Assembly (NCBI GenBank): GCA_958298945.1 | Contig: OY282607.1 | Span: forward strand, 33,823,000 to 33,886,999 | Source of the DNA: Atherix ibis | Taxonomy: Eukaryota; Arthropoda; Insecta; Diptera; Athericidae | Direction: 5' to 3' | Length of the DNA: 64,000 bases | Shown: piece by piece, positions 37,380 to 48,810 of the stretch | Numbering within the stretch: position 1 is the first letter of the stretch | How the letters are laid out: every line of letters begins with the position of its first letter | Made by a program: the position numbers and the translations under genes | The notes under the pieces: generated by a model | Database searches by the model: none | What the model saw: only the letters and a program-made list of their open reading frames with translations | What the model was told of the DNA's origin: nothing

Positions 37380-38710
37380 TGCTGGATTTAAAAATGAGAT
37401 TTATGGAAAAAAAATTGATTTTTTTTATATTTGAAAGATAAAAAATTCAATGCTGGTAACATGCCACAATTAAACTTATAGTATCGGAAAAAGAAACATA
37501 TTAATCTTATTATTTTTGTCTTATTGTGAAAGTTGATTAAATATCGGTATGGGCTTAGATTCCCTCTTCCCCCCACTTATATGATATTTCGCTTAGTAAT
37601 AAAAACAAAGCATAAAAAAAGTGAATATAAAAAAAAAATCTTATAAAAATTAATTTTGTTAAAAAATTAAAATAAAAGGTTTTTTTGTGTGCTGGTAATA
37701 CTAATTAGTGTTATCAGTATAACATTATATCTAGGAATGGTAAAACGATACGAAATCAAATAACATCAATTTTATTATTCAACAACATGTGCTGTAGGAG
37801 ATACGTGTAGATACAAATAAATGGTAGAGGGTAGATCCATCTCTCCTTATTTTGTAAATGGTCTGTGGATCCATCTTTCCTCTCCCGCTTTAATATATTT
37901 TGCTTCAGATAATTTATAGTATTTTATAATCTATACTTAAATAATAAAAATATACAAATTTCGTGCATTATAATATGAAAAATAGACCATCAACAAAAAT
38001 TTTCTAGAAAAAATTTTGAAAATTTTAAATTTAAAAATAAATAATTCAATGCTGATAATACTAATTGTTTGAAGACTGAATGGACTCGCAGTTAAACTAC
38101 TACTCGTAGAAGTGCTAATCAGTTGGATAAAAAAACTGTCCAGCGTCCGGTACTCAAAACTGTACTTTAGCATCTCATTGGCCAAATACCAACAAACCAA
38201 TCTTCTGAACATGCTTAGCGAAATTCTGGGCACAAAAACTCCTCAGTATTCATAGCTCTCAATCATACCTTTCTTTTTCTGCCAATCATGTAGCGGTCTT
38301 CTTACTATGCCATATATATATATTGAGCGAATGTCAGCAAACTACTTTATTTCCAAGTCCTTATTTTAAACTTTATTTTCAAGCAATCCTTTTAATATAC
38401 TAAAAAAATATAGATGAGTGGGGTTTATAAAATTTAATAAACCCCACTCATCTATCCTACTAAAAACAGACCAGTCTGGTTTAGCAAACTGGTAACGCCC
38501 ACCCATATGAAACTTAAAATCCTCAAATGACCGCATGGTCGTGGTTCTATATTATACCCCGCGACTATTGTCTAATAGTCATACAAACAAACAAATACAA
38601 ATTTTGAGCATTTTGATGTAAAAAATTGGCCTAATATAAAAATTCTCTTGAAAAATTTACAATTTTGTTTTCAATATATGAATAATTCAATACTGGTAAC
38701 ACAGTAATGT
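37380..38710 (+). repeat. Degenerate AT-rich repeat cluster 2 ('atgctggtaacactaat')
   Basis: At least four diverged units of the repeat seen at 29.45-30.27 kb, marked by tcaatgctggtaacat at 37447, gctggtaatactaatta at 37690, tcaatgctgataatactaat at 38044 and tcaatactggtaaca at 38686. The second unit continues with aaacgatacgaaatcaaata near 37744 and a gggtagatccatctctcc run near 37830, matching the second unit of cluster 1. Spacing is irregular (about 240, 355 and 640 bp). No coding capacity is seen. Confidence 0.6.
38410..38455. repeat. Perfect 19 bp inverted repeat, 8-base loop
   Basis: Arms 38410-38428 (atagatgagtggggtttat) and 38437-38455 are exact reverse complements around aaaattta. 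It could form a stable hairpin. It lies within repeat cluster 2 and has no downstream gene that would make it a terminator. Confidence 0.95.
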
Positions 38711-41095
38711 CCAAAATATTAGATTATATGCACGATTTAAAAGGAAAATTCCCCTTTATCTGCTCGTCTGACAGTATACGAATTTTGGTCAAGCATAATA
38801 TTATGTGTTCGTCGCAAGCATGTACGAATTTTGGTCGTGCAAACTGTTCGTGCATTTTTGATTGGTGACTTCTCTAGTTGGTCGCTACTGTTCTTATTTC
38901 ATTTGCAATGTCTAATTGAATAACGTTTTTAAATTCATTTATATTTATTTTGATTATTTCAATTCGTTTATTTATTTTATTAAATATTTTATATTTTATT
39001 TTAAAATTTAATTCAATATTAATATTTTATATTTAAAATCCAAATTATTTACTTTTAATATTTAGAATCAACATTTGTTATTTTTTAATAGTATCTTGCC
39101 CTCTCCTAATTTGGAAAATTTAAGCTATAACCCCTAGACGTTTTTTTTGCTCAGAATGAACCATTAAATTGTCCCTAAGAATATTCACATCGGACAACAT
39201 AACACCCTGCATATTGGATATTATATATTTAAAAATCAGGAAGCCCATTTTTTATTAAATCAAAGTAAGTATTATTAATTAAATTTAAAATAAAATTTAT
39301 TTATCCAATTTTTTGTATTTATTTCTGATTTTTGGATAGTATAACAACTGCCCATTATTTTTAATTACATCCGACAGACTTTATTTAGGTTGAGGGTTTT
39401 TACATGTGCTTTTATATATTATTTTCAAATTAAATTATCATCTGTGAATTTGCAATACCTCCATCTGAATTTTACTTTTACTTAACTAGGCTTTTTGATT
39501 TATATTAAGCTTCAAACTTTATTAATACAATTATTTTAAATAAATCAATTTTAATAATTTTCGAGTATTAATATTTGTAAGTTTACAATTTGCTTACAAA
39601 ATTTTATTTTAAATATAAAAATATGTTATTTATTTCCTTTAGTTGATATTATGGCTTTTTATTCTCACCAAGTTTTTCTTTTTCTTCAAACTTAATTATT
39701 ATTTTTTAAATCCTCTTACTAGTAAGAACTTAAATTTTCATACAATAATAGTAATCATTATATACTATAGCCTATGAAAGTATACGAAAAAATTCCTGTT
39801 TTTTGTTATTTTATGTAATGCAAAATAAAAATAATATTTTTTCACAGGCACTTACAATTTTATTAAGTATTTTTTTATATTTTCTATCAATCCTCATTGT
39901 TGGATAGTAGAGAAAAAAGTCCTTTTTATTTATTGACCTTTTTTCTAGAAATAATAAATTAATAAATAAAAATAATAACAAAAATATTCGTGAGATTATA
40001 ATAAGGAAAACTGAAAATAAATAAAAACATTTTAGCTGGAAATTGGTAAATTATTTATGAGTATATTGACATTTAGTATGTTATCTACTAACATGGACAT
40101 ATAGAAAGGACATTAATCAAAAATGCGAAAATATACTTTGAAATTTATCAAAAAGTCAACAAAATCTCAAATGAAATTACAAATAAGTAGGAAAAGAATC
40201 AAATTACATTTCATGACCTCTTGTGCCGGAAGGCAGATCAATCATTATTCGAATGGACAATTTATGAAATTAATGAGACCCTATTCGATTGGAGCGACTA
40301 TAAATTATTTACTTTCATTGCATAACGTCAATGCCATTTTGCATTCTATCAACCTACCCATATCAAAGAGGATGATAGTAAATGCAATGCACATTATGCC
40401 TCAGATCTGATAAATTTTTATCCATAATATTATATTCGAGAAATTATTATTCGGTAATGAATTGAATTTATTGATTTGCTTTCAACTTAAAAAAAAATAT
40501 TCCGAAATTTCCATTTGCAAAATAGTAATTGTACTTAATTATTTATATTTTATGGTTATTTTCTTATGTATAAATACTATTATAAAATAAATACAAAATA
40601 GATAAATTTTTATCTAAAAGTTTGATTAGTTCTGAAAAATAAATTGTCTTTTCCTCTAATTTGCCGTCATTTGATTTATATTTTTAATATGTATGAATTA
40701 TACAAAAGAGACTAATTTTAAACATTTTAATAGAATTTTTATTTTTATGATAGGTTAAATTAAAAAAATTCATTCATTTTAGTTACTTCGCTGTAGTCAT
40801 AATCAACTAGTTTTGGGATGAACTAAACAGGATGTTTTAAAGGTAAGTTTGCAGTTTTAATTTAGTATCATTTTAGTTATATCTCATTTTGTCAATTAAT
40901 ATTTAACAGTTATAGAGAATAGATTTTGTATTATAACTTCAAATATTAAAAAAAAATCATAAATACTTGAAGTTAAAATAATATTTTATTTGTGCTGGTG
41001 AGTTTTTGATTTTAAATAAAGTTTACTTTCAATACAATTGCGCAATCATTATAATTGGTGGCCCCGAGAAATGAATTTCGTCTGACAAATTTAAA
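38711..41095. other. AT-rich intergenic stretch, nothing recognised
   Basis: Very AT-rich. A 95-codon plus-strand frame at 40123-40410 has no recognisable domain. The word tggtggccccgag at 41057-41069 recalls a retroviral-type primer-binding site, but no long terminal repeat was found. Confidence 0.45.
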
Positions 41096-41570
41096 ACCAA
41101 TGTACGAGCGCAACCGTTAAATTAACAAGAAGCCGCAACAAGCAGCAAGAACAACAACAAGCGGCAATTGCAAGCCGCAATATTCAGAAAGAACAACAAG
41201 AAGCCACAATAAGCAGCAACAAATAACTTACAAGCAAATTGCACTTTGCACTTTCTACTAAGGAACAAACAACAATCTCTTTGCACTTTGTACTAAGCAA
41301 CAAGCAGTATAAGCAACTAGTAACAGTACCAATAAGCAATATTAGCAACAAGCAGTAAGAACAATAAGCCGCAACAAAGCGAGAACAACAACAAGCAGCA
41401 AATGCAAGCCGCAACAATCAGCAAGAACAACAAGAAGCCACAGCCAATAGGATCAACAACAACAAGCAGCAACAAGCGACTAACAAGCAAATTGAACTTT
41501 GCTCTTTGCACTAAGCAACAAGCAATATTGGCAACAAGCAACATTTGCAACAGTAAATTACACTGCTTAT
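41096..41570 (+). repeat. CAA/GCA-rich imperfect tandem repeat
   Basis: About 475 bp built from caa, gca and aac words, with two longer units. Unit 1 starts at about 41149 and unit 2 at about 41390, a period near 240 bp. Both contain agaacaacaacaagc(g/a)gca, then gcaagccgcaa, agaacaacaagaagccaca and aacaagcaaattg followed by ctttgc. The strongly biased composition gives long Leu/Cys-rich frames on the minus strand, which I take as artefacts. Confidence 0.85.
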
Positions 41571-41639
41571 CGTTAGGTGAATAATTTGAAAGAACATGCA
41601 GCAATGTATGATAAACTGAAGCCTTACCGGATTGGAATC

Positions 41640-41870
41640 AGAGGCTCAAAATGTGTAGCTACAAGTCTGGAGGCCTCATAGACAGAAACCTTGCCGTTTT
41701 AGAACCGAACACTCAACCAAGAATGTTGCTGTGGTAGCTGAAATTGTAGTTTAAAGTCTAGTTACCTACATAAGAAATATTTCTCAAGCCATTATGTGAG
41801 ATGTTTAACATAAGATTTACATTTTATCCATACAAAATTTAGGTGATACGTGATACGCTTCATGTGCTTT
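41640..41870 (+). pseudogene. Tc1/mariner relic (element F), N-terminal part only
   Basis: The plus strand reads RTEHSTKNVAVVAEIVV at about 41702-41755, then TYIRNISQAIM and, after a stop, HKIYILSIQNL. This follows the helix-turn-helix region of the 'cagggtg' transposase group (usual RT.ENIAAV.ESV, SIR.R.QELGLS, HKDL.L..YK.QL) and parallels element E at 24.1 kb. No catalytic motif follows. Strongly decayed; the call rests on the order of weak matches. Confidence 0.45.
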
Positions 41871-43439
41871 TTCTTCTTTTCTTTTAAGACGCTGTAGAGA
41901 TACCGATCTTTACAGTATGTGAGACTGTAAAGATTTACCCACAAAATATCGACCACTCTTTTCGTTAAATATAACTCCCCATGGGACTGACATCAAATCT
42001 ATAAGCAAATATTGATATTTAAAATGGCAATGGCCGCAAGATCTATCAAATATTGACTTGGAATCGTATGTTAAGATATGTCGATGGGTATTTCCTACTT
42101 CCTGTCCTTCCATTGTCAATTGTACATATATGCTTATAGCAATTATATGCAGTTATAAAATTCAAATCAATAAAAAGGAAATTTGATTAGTGGTAGAAAA
42201 ACTTATTGTAATATTGATTTATTGTCAATTTCTAAAAAAAAAATCAGTATACCATAAAAATCTCATAACAATATCCTTAAATCAAAAAATTGGACTCAAC
42301 AAATTAAATATAAACCATTCCAAAAAACCAAACAAAATAACATATTGAATTTTTTATATTCATTTTTGGAATTTATTTCTATAGTAAATCAAAAAATATA
42401 TCTTGTTTAAATATTTTATATCCATTTCGATAAAATATGAGTTACTACAATACCTTTTTTTCGATTAACATTTCAAAAGATATTATGAGTGATAACGAAG
42501 GGAAAAGGATCAAAAATGAAATATCTAGATTGGCAGTGGCCATATACACGTATATGTAAGAAGAAGTAAATGTTACAAAGTAGACAATGGAAATAGAAAA
42601 TTATAAAATGAAGCTAAGGGTTAAAAGTGCTTATCCAAAAGGTTAGTTTTATTATATACTCGTAATATAAAATCAATTCTTTTTTTTTAGTATACCTTAA
42701 AGACTAGGTAAAACGATTCCATATGCTCTCCCTGAAATCTTTAAATGTGATTTCTTTATTGATTTATAGTAATAGCTTTTGATGTAAACCTTCAAAAAGG
42801 ATATCAAGATTTTCTTATACTATTTCTTTTCTTATTATACGAGTTCTTCCACTTGAACTATTTTCTTATTTTCTTATTATTATATCAAAATAAATTACAA
42901 AAAATGAATTTGGGTTAGCCGTAAATTATTATTCAAAATTTTTTTTGATAGATGAAATAATTTTATAATAATGCTCATATCTAGTTCTAAAGGCCTTTTT
43001 CTTTAATTTACAAAATCTCTTGGTTGGGAGATCACAGCTCTGTCATTTTACAGTTGTTAACTATGTAGTGTATGTCATCCAAGGTGTTCTTTGTTTAGAT
43101 TAAGGTTAACCTATCGTACTCTTAAAATTCACATGTGCTTAAACGAATTTTTAGTTTTTGTGATGTCAATTAGCCTCCAAGGTTTTGAGATTTTACGCCC
43201 TCTTTTTAAGGGGTAATGTAAAAAATCGGATTATTACAGATTATTCTCAAACTTTAGAGCTTTTCAAAAACCCAACACCATTAAGTAATAGCCTAATTAC
43301 AGTCCATAATATGTGAAAAGACATCAGAAAATACCTCAAAAGGATCGAGTTTTTCAAGAGGTCTAGTTAATTGCATAATGATTAAAACAATGTATTGATT
43401 CAAAAACTTCATAAAAATTTGAATTTAAAATGTGCTTTG
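41871..43439. other. AT-rich intergenic stretch, nothing recognised
   Basis: No recognisable coding motif or repeat. Positions 43000-43400 are slightly less AT-rich and could be decayed LINE sequence leading into the RT relic that follows. Confidence 0.4.
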
Positions 43440-43910
43440 TTTAATTTTACTTTATCTCCGATATTTCATGGTGTTCCATAAGGCAATATACTTGGTCCCA
43501 AGTTTCTACAATACTTGCACGTTCAATATTCTAATTCAATAAAAAAAAACTCCGCCATATTTTAAAGAATGTCCAAATCAAAATTCAAATCCTTTCAGAA
43601 CTTGTTTGCCAAGTGAATGAATAAAAGTGAACGAACGAAAATGTGTCCATGTTACGTTTGCTCCCTACATGGAATCCACATACAAACCTTTAGAAGATTA
43701 GAACTAAACAGAAAATATTGTCAATTATTTTTTTTCTCTAGATAAACATTTTAAACTTACAATAGACAGCAAAGTACTAATATGCAGTGCTCTACTAGAA
43801 CCTATATGGACTTACTGACTCGTAATCTACAAGTTTTTTTTGTTTGTGATTTGATTGTGTCCGCTTATAAAGTTTCATTCTCGCCTTGCCAATCATAGCA
43901 TTTCTCTTGT
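43440..43910 (+). pseudogene. Jockey-like LINE RT relic a, internally deleted
   Basis: The plus strand reads SPIFHGVP, stop, GNILGPKFLQYL at about 43455-43510 (the RT motif usually written AGVPQGSILGP.LY). It then reads VNERKCVHVTFAPY at about 43625-43665 (usual NE.KS.HVTFA). At 43755-43830 it reads KLTIDSKVLICSALLEPIWT, then Y, matching the usual K..LYK..I.P.W.YG.QLW. The stretch that should hold the catalytic FADD box is missing, so it is internally deleted. Inactive; a second relic of the same group follows about 300 bp downstream. Confidence 0.72.
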
Positions 43911-44219
43911 TCAAGAGATATAAAAAAAAGTTGACGACTGAAGCGTCACTGGTCCCACGACTTGTCAAAATATTTAGTCTCTAAGTTAAAAAGAGGGAAA
44001 TATGGGAAGTTTTGATGCATGTTTACTCCCTTAAATAATGCATGTTAATTATTATTGTTATCTAAAAAAAAAAATTTTGCAAATTTTATTCTGAAAAAAA
44101 AATTAAACAATCCAGCATTTATCTAAAGCTAACTAATGACTTAATTTACATTTCTACCATCCAGCAATGTTTTTATCGAGCTAACATATCTATTTCATTT
44201 CACCCGCCCTTGAAAAAAT

Positions 44220-45000
44220 GATGTCCAGATGGCTTTTTGGTTATAACACATGCATTTAACCATGTCTAACGTACTGGATTGTTCTAGAAGCTCAAGAACG
44301 TGATCTCCTCTACTTATTATCTCATTATAAAGTCCTATTTATCAAGACACCAATTTCAAGCTATGGAAAATTTTCAATATCCCGAATTATTGCTGGTGTG
44401 ACGCAAGGTAGCATTCTTGTTCCTATCTTTTACAATATCTTTTCTTCAGATATTCCCACAATAAATAACATTCTTTTCTTCCTACAAAAACCCTAAAATA
44501 ATATGCAAAACTCAACAAAACCAAATCCTAATTCACGAAAAGTTGTAACCCAAATGAAAGGTAAACGTATATACGTGTAAGCAGAAAAATGGTCCTTCTT
44601 CAAATTTTTATAGTAATTCAATTCTAGAAAACACAAACGCACGAGATTTTGGACCATATTTAGATAAACGATTCACTTAGAAACTAAAAAGACTTCAACT
44701 ATGTTCAATTATCCTTCAATTACTTAAAGTACTCGCTAAGGGATCTAAGCCTTCACTAAATAATAAACTATTTATAAAATATGGATTTGAACTTTGGGGT
44801 TTGACCAAACCTTTCAATCACTATCGAATACAATCTTTTAAATTCAAAATCCTTCATAAAATTGTAAATGCCTCTTTTTATATTATAAATAATTTCATAC
44901 ATCATGATCTTGACATTCTGTCTGTCCTATTCCTATGAAAATCCCCTTCTACGTCACCTATCATAGAAGACTACCTTCTCCAATAGCACTGTGACTTCTA
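44220..45000 (+). pseudogene. Jockey-like LINE RT relic b
   Basis: The plus strand reads YGKFSISRIIAGVTQGSILV, then PIFYNIFSSDIP, at about 44360-44460 (RT motif AGVPQGSILGP.LY..F..DIP). After frame changes come GPYLDKRFT at about 44652, LNNKLFIKYGFELWGLTKPF at about 44757-44818, and QSFKFKILHKIVNASFYI, HHDLDILSV at about 44830-44925, the thumb and post-RT tail of Jockey-clade proteins. The FADD box is not found. It is a separate copy from relic a, because the GVPQGS motif occurs in both. No poly-A tail or target-site duplication was identified. Confidence 0.78.
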
Positions 45001-46105
45001 AATTTTTTGAAAAGTAGTTCCGATACTTATCATTTTGTAGTTTGTAAATATCTATAAAATTAAACAATTAAAAAAAGTAATACTTTTCAAATTATAGTAA
45101 ATTGGGGTGGTATTTATATATCTTGGACTTTGGAAAAATCTATACAAAATGGAGGAGATTCTTATACTTTAATCTACTCTTCAGAATACACTGTATGATA
45201 AACTTAAGAATCTGATTTTCTTCATTTTTTTTAATCTGTTTTCCAATAATGGTATTTACTGAAAATAAGAAAATCAAATGGCAATTTCGAATTTTTATAC
45301 TGTAACTTAAAAAAAAAATTGAAATAAATCCAATACAAGTACTCTTATTGTAAAAATATCCTTGTCAGATTAAATTCGGTTCGGCTTGGTAAAAAGTTCA
45401 GAAATAGCTTTGAAATTACAAAAATTTTATAAAAATAGCTAAAGTTGATCTTCTTCAAGTGGAATAATATTTTTCTATTTATTATTATTTGGATGTTTAA
45501 AAAAAATTGGTGAAGAAATATTTTCAATAACCGAACTTTCAACGATTTCCTGTATAACATTTGTAAACATATTTAATAGGAGTGAATATCACGTAAACTT
45601 TTCAAACTATTGTAGTTAAGAGGATTAAAATAAATTAGCTTTAAAATATTTCGAATATTTGTTACTTTCAAAACTACAAATTTTTTGACCAGGATTTTTG
45701 TCAAGTAACATATTAGGTATATTATCTGCTAGAACACCAAGTAAGGGCAAACTTAATATTAAAGCTTTTTCGATAGTTTCTCTCCTTTTACACGTAAAAG
45801 GATTAAATTTAATCTAAAGTCAGTCTGGTTTACCTGGAGCAAACGATACGACAAAAATCTATTCAGTTCAGTGAAACTTTTCAGATTCTAATACTTGGCT
45901 TGACGACTTAAACACCGATACTACTACTATTTACAGGAAACGGACCCTATCTTTAAACTATAGAATGGACAAAAAGGATTTTCAATATTGAAGTTCTTCT
46001 TCTTATTTTGTGGTAAAAGTTAAGCAAATTTTTTTCATTGCTGAGAATTTTTTGCGAAAACTTTTGAACAATTCCTCAACTAATCATATATATCCTTTTT
46101 GATTA
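45001..46105. other. AT-rich intergenic stretch, nothing recognised
   Basis: No recognisable coding motif. Short low-complexity frames only. Confidence 0.45.
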
Positions 46106-46107
46106 AA

Positions 46108-46215
46108 TGTAACTTTTCAAAATTATTTTGTGAAGAATTTTTTTATTAAAATGTTTACCGAAATGATTGGATCAATAATAGAGCATATAGTTTTTATCGT
46201 AGAACTGGTGGATAA
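46108..46215 (+). repeat. About 105 bp repeat shared with 49190-49300
   Basis: Aligns by eye with 49190-49300 in the same orientation: aacttttcaaaat, then ttttgtg, agaat, tttttattaaaa, gattgga(t/g)caataa and atttttat. Nature unknown; it may be part of an unrecognised mobile element. Confidence 0.5.
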
Positions 46216-46439
46216 ATCTGGTGATTCCAAGCGGAGGTGAAATCTTTTGCTATTACCAAGCTTATTGGGTTGGGTTATCATAAATTCCACTGTAGAATTC
46301 TAGCTGGTATACGTTCTTGTAGTCTTTTGTGACTAATTAGCTGACCCGGTTCTCGTTGCATTTGATATTGAATACTGAACAACCCGAAAGTTGAGCTGCA
46401 TTAGGTTTCAAGTCATACTGCTTTCCTGGCCAATGAGCC

Positions 46440-46720
46440 ACCCGATCAGTTGGCTGAGGAGGGTCTCCATTGGTCTATGCTCGCAAATGTACCGGACCAA
46501 CGGAGGGACGATTTCTTTCAATACTACTTTACTCAACAACCCTATTCCGAAATTCTGAATAAGGAAACTTTTCCGAATTTCAGCTGCTCGATTTCACTCG
46601 ATATGGGTGCTATCGACAATAGAAATATGATGTCCTATTAAGTGTTTTTTTGGTATTGGAGAGCAAAAAAAAGTCACATGGATTGCGTTCAGGTAAATAG
46701 GAGGACTGTCTATAATGTAC
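46440..46720 (-). pseudogene. Possible mariner C-terminal relic
   Basis: On the minus strand 46700-46645 reads PIYLNAIHVTFFCSPIPKKH, then LIGHH, resembling PPYSPDLAPCDFFLFPK.KKHL.GHHF of mariner transposases, with the third aspartate lost. The reading continues as weak C-terminal sequence to about 46440. The nucleotide stretch around 46650-46680 resembles 53600-53640 in the mariner relic M4, which supports the call. The 63-codon plus-strand frame here (46450-46641) is then antisense noise. Upstream catalytic motifs were not found. Confidence 0.4.
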
Positions 46721-47014
46721 GAGAGACTTTCATCAATATTAAGTCATAAATAACGGAAAAATAAGTATATGGTGCCTGCCTCGGCGTCAAAGACAAGACC
46801 AACTAGCACTAGATCTATACAGATAGGATGTCATAGCTCCGAAAGGACTAAATCATTTTTCTATTTGTGGTCAAGGGTCACAGCCGATAACAACATAGGA
46901 GGAAGAAATTCACGCTCGGCATTCGACAGAGCCTCCTACAATTAGTCTATAAATTGAGACAATATCGTCGAACCTACTGCTGTACAAGACACTTAACTTG
47001 CCAGTTCCCATGTA

Positions 47015-47079
47015 CGAGGTTTATTCAAAAAGTATCGCAAATTTTAAATATCCGCGGGTTACGTATATTCGATTTTCGA
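47015..47079 (+). mobile_element. Orphan mariner 5' terminus
   Basis: After TA at 47013-47014, about 65 bp beginning cgaggtttattcaaaaagta match the first 65 bp of the mariner at 47621 (cgagtctgttcaaaaagtat) and of the one at 59230. The match ends at ttcgattttc, where the sequence joins the duplicated block that starts at 47080. There is no partner 3' end before that of the mariner at 48454. Confidence 0.88.
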
Positions 47080-47620
47080 TGAGGAATTTTTATTTTGTTC
47101 ACGACTATTTAAGTTATATCGTTTAATTAGTTTTTTTTTATTAAATGACTGCATTTATTTATTCGCAACTAAAAACAACAAAACTCTAATTATATCTGCA
47201 TACACATATGTAAGCAAATTCGAACTAGAACTTTTGATGGATTTAATAATAGTTAGCGGTTACAAATAAAAATTTTTTTTGTATTTCATTTTGGTCTATA
47301 ATTATTACTCATTGTGATAGTATTTCAACATAATTTATTTCTATTTAATATTAAATTAAAAAACCAAGAAAAGAGTTATTTCTCTTTGAGTAGGACTCAT
47401 TCTATTGTGGAACCCTTAAACCCATCAATTCCTTAGCAAAATTCTCATTTAAATCTAATATGCTCCAGAAAATTTAATAATTTCTTATGTCTTCCGCTAT
47501 CTAACGTTCGTTCAGTTTCTTTAGAGAAGCTGGCAATATAGTCCCACACGAAACATGGAGTCGCCAAATGGCCTCAAGCATGTGGCGCTATAGAAAGTCT
47601 TCACAGTGATCTTACATATA
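47080..47620 (+). repeat. Duplicated block, copy A, flank portion
   Basis: About 540 bp closely matching 58751-59229 in the same orientation, starting tgaggaatttttattttg and ending cagtgatcttacatata just before the mariner terminus. Copy B lacks about 35 bp present here near 47456-47490 and a few shorter stretches. No coding motif is recognised. Together with the mariner that follows it makes a direct duplication of about 1.37 kb. Confidence 0.92.
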
Positions 47621-48454
47621 CGAGTCTGTTCAAAAAGTATCGCGAATTTTGAATTTCCGCGCGTTACGTATATTCGATTTTCAATTTTTGTGGCGCTATG
47701 TTGGTACTCATGTCTGTCACTTATGTCGACAAGTTCGGCCATTTTGAATGTTTAGTTAATTTTTGACAGCTGCTTTGCTTGCACGTGTTTTGGCTCGTTT
47801 TCGATTTTTGCTCAATTTCGACCAAAAACAGCATCGCCTTAATATTGCTAAGGAGCTGTTGGACTCTGTCTGCGACGACCCAAATTTGCTACAGAGGGTC
47901 ATAACTGGTGACGAATCATTGGTATATGGTTACGTATACCTGTTGCCGCACGAGCCAAGACCGAAAAAACCACCAAATTCGGTCGAATGTGAAGGTTTTT
48001 CTTACAGTTTTCTTCGATTGCAGGGGCGTGGTGTATCATGAGTTCTTGCCACAGGGTAGAATGGTCAATAAGGAATATTACCTGCAAGTTATGCGCAAGT
48101 TGCGTGAAGCAATCCGGCGGAAACACCCGGATTTGTGGAAGAACAAAAATTGGCTTTTGCCATTTTTGGCCAAAAACAACACACTAATAATGCTGCAGCC
48201 ACCGTATTCCGCAGATCTGCCCTCCTGTGACTTTTTCTTGTTCCCGAAACTGAAGATCCCCAATGAAAGGACGAATTTACGCTACGATTGAGGAGATAAA
48301 GGCGGCATCGAAGGAGGAGCGGACAAGATCACAAAAAATGATTTTTTGAAGTGCTTCGAGGATTGGAAAAAACGTTGCCACAAGTATATAATATCTGGTG
48401 GGGATTACTTTGAAGGGAAACACAAAATTCGCGATACTTTTTCAACAGACCTCG
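47621..48454 (+). mobile_element. Internally deleted mariner, copy A (834 bp)
   Basis: TA flanks it at 47619-47620 and 48455-48456. Left end cgagtctgttcaaaaagtat; right end, read inward, cgaggtctgttgaaaaagta: clear terminal inverted repeats. The transposase remnant begins after a deletion of the DNA-binding half (FDQKQHRLNIAKELLDSV at about 47817) and keeps the first catalytic motif as GDESLVYGY. After a frame change it reads LTVFFDCRGVVYHEFL, then KNKNWLLPFLAKNN, where the family has WLLHHDNAP..: about 14 residues with the second catalytic Asp are missing. Next is PPYSADLPSCDFFLFPKLK, with the third Asp retained. The C-terminus FEDWKKRCHKYIISGGDYF ends near 48415. Non-functional, but its ends would still be recognisable to a transposase. 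Confidence 0.9.
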
Positions 48455-48456
48455 TA

Positions 48457-48810
48457 TGCTTTAAAAATTTCGAATCCTTCGAAGAATTTATGTCCTCCCA
48501 CATGAGAATGGACGATTCCGGAGCCTATTTAACGATGCCGGATTTTGGATGAAATTAAGCTCAATGGGCTGCGGTGGGCTAGACACTTAATCCGTAGGGA
48601 CGAGGCAGATCTAGAGTGGAAAATAGTCTGGAAAGTCTACAGTAGCTCCATTTATTTCCCCAGAAAACGAGATACGCCCGGTGGAGCGGTGGCGTTAGCT
48701 AGAACACCAAAAACATGCTGGGAGTGTCGAACTGGATAACCGCGGTATGAAGCAGGGACGTCTGCAGTTCTTTGATTCAGCATGCCTAGGTGATGATGAT
48801 GAATAGGAGG
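48457..48810 (+). mobile_element. RTE-like LINE 3' fragment abutting mariner copy A
   Basis: It starts immediately after the TA that follows mariner copy A. The plus strand reads FRILRRIYVLPHENGRFRS at about 48471-48525. Then 48545-48600 reads MDEIKLNGLRWARHLIRRDE, the conserved RTE C-terminal stretch, followed after a disruption by ERWR and KHAGSVELDNRGM in another frame, and ends with a gatgatgatga tail at 48791-48801. RTE elements often end in such short tandem repeats. Related fragments are at 4200-4700 and 57776-57990. 5'-truncated, either by the mariner block or before its arrival. Confidence 0.68.

Noticed and set aside
41057..41069. tggtggccccgag as a possible retrotransposon primer-binding site
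   Set aside because: No long terminal repeat pair or gag/pol sequence was found, and I could not match it to a specific tRNA 3' end.
41184..41604. Leu/Cys-rich minus-strand frames of 77 and 95 codons
   Set aside because: They are the antisense of the CAA/GCA-rich repeat and reflect its base composition.
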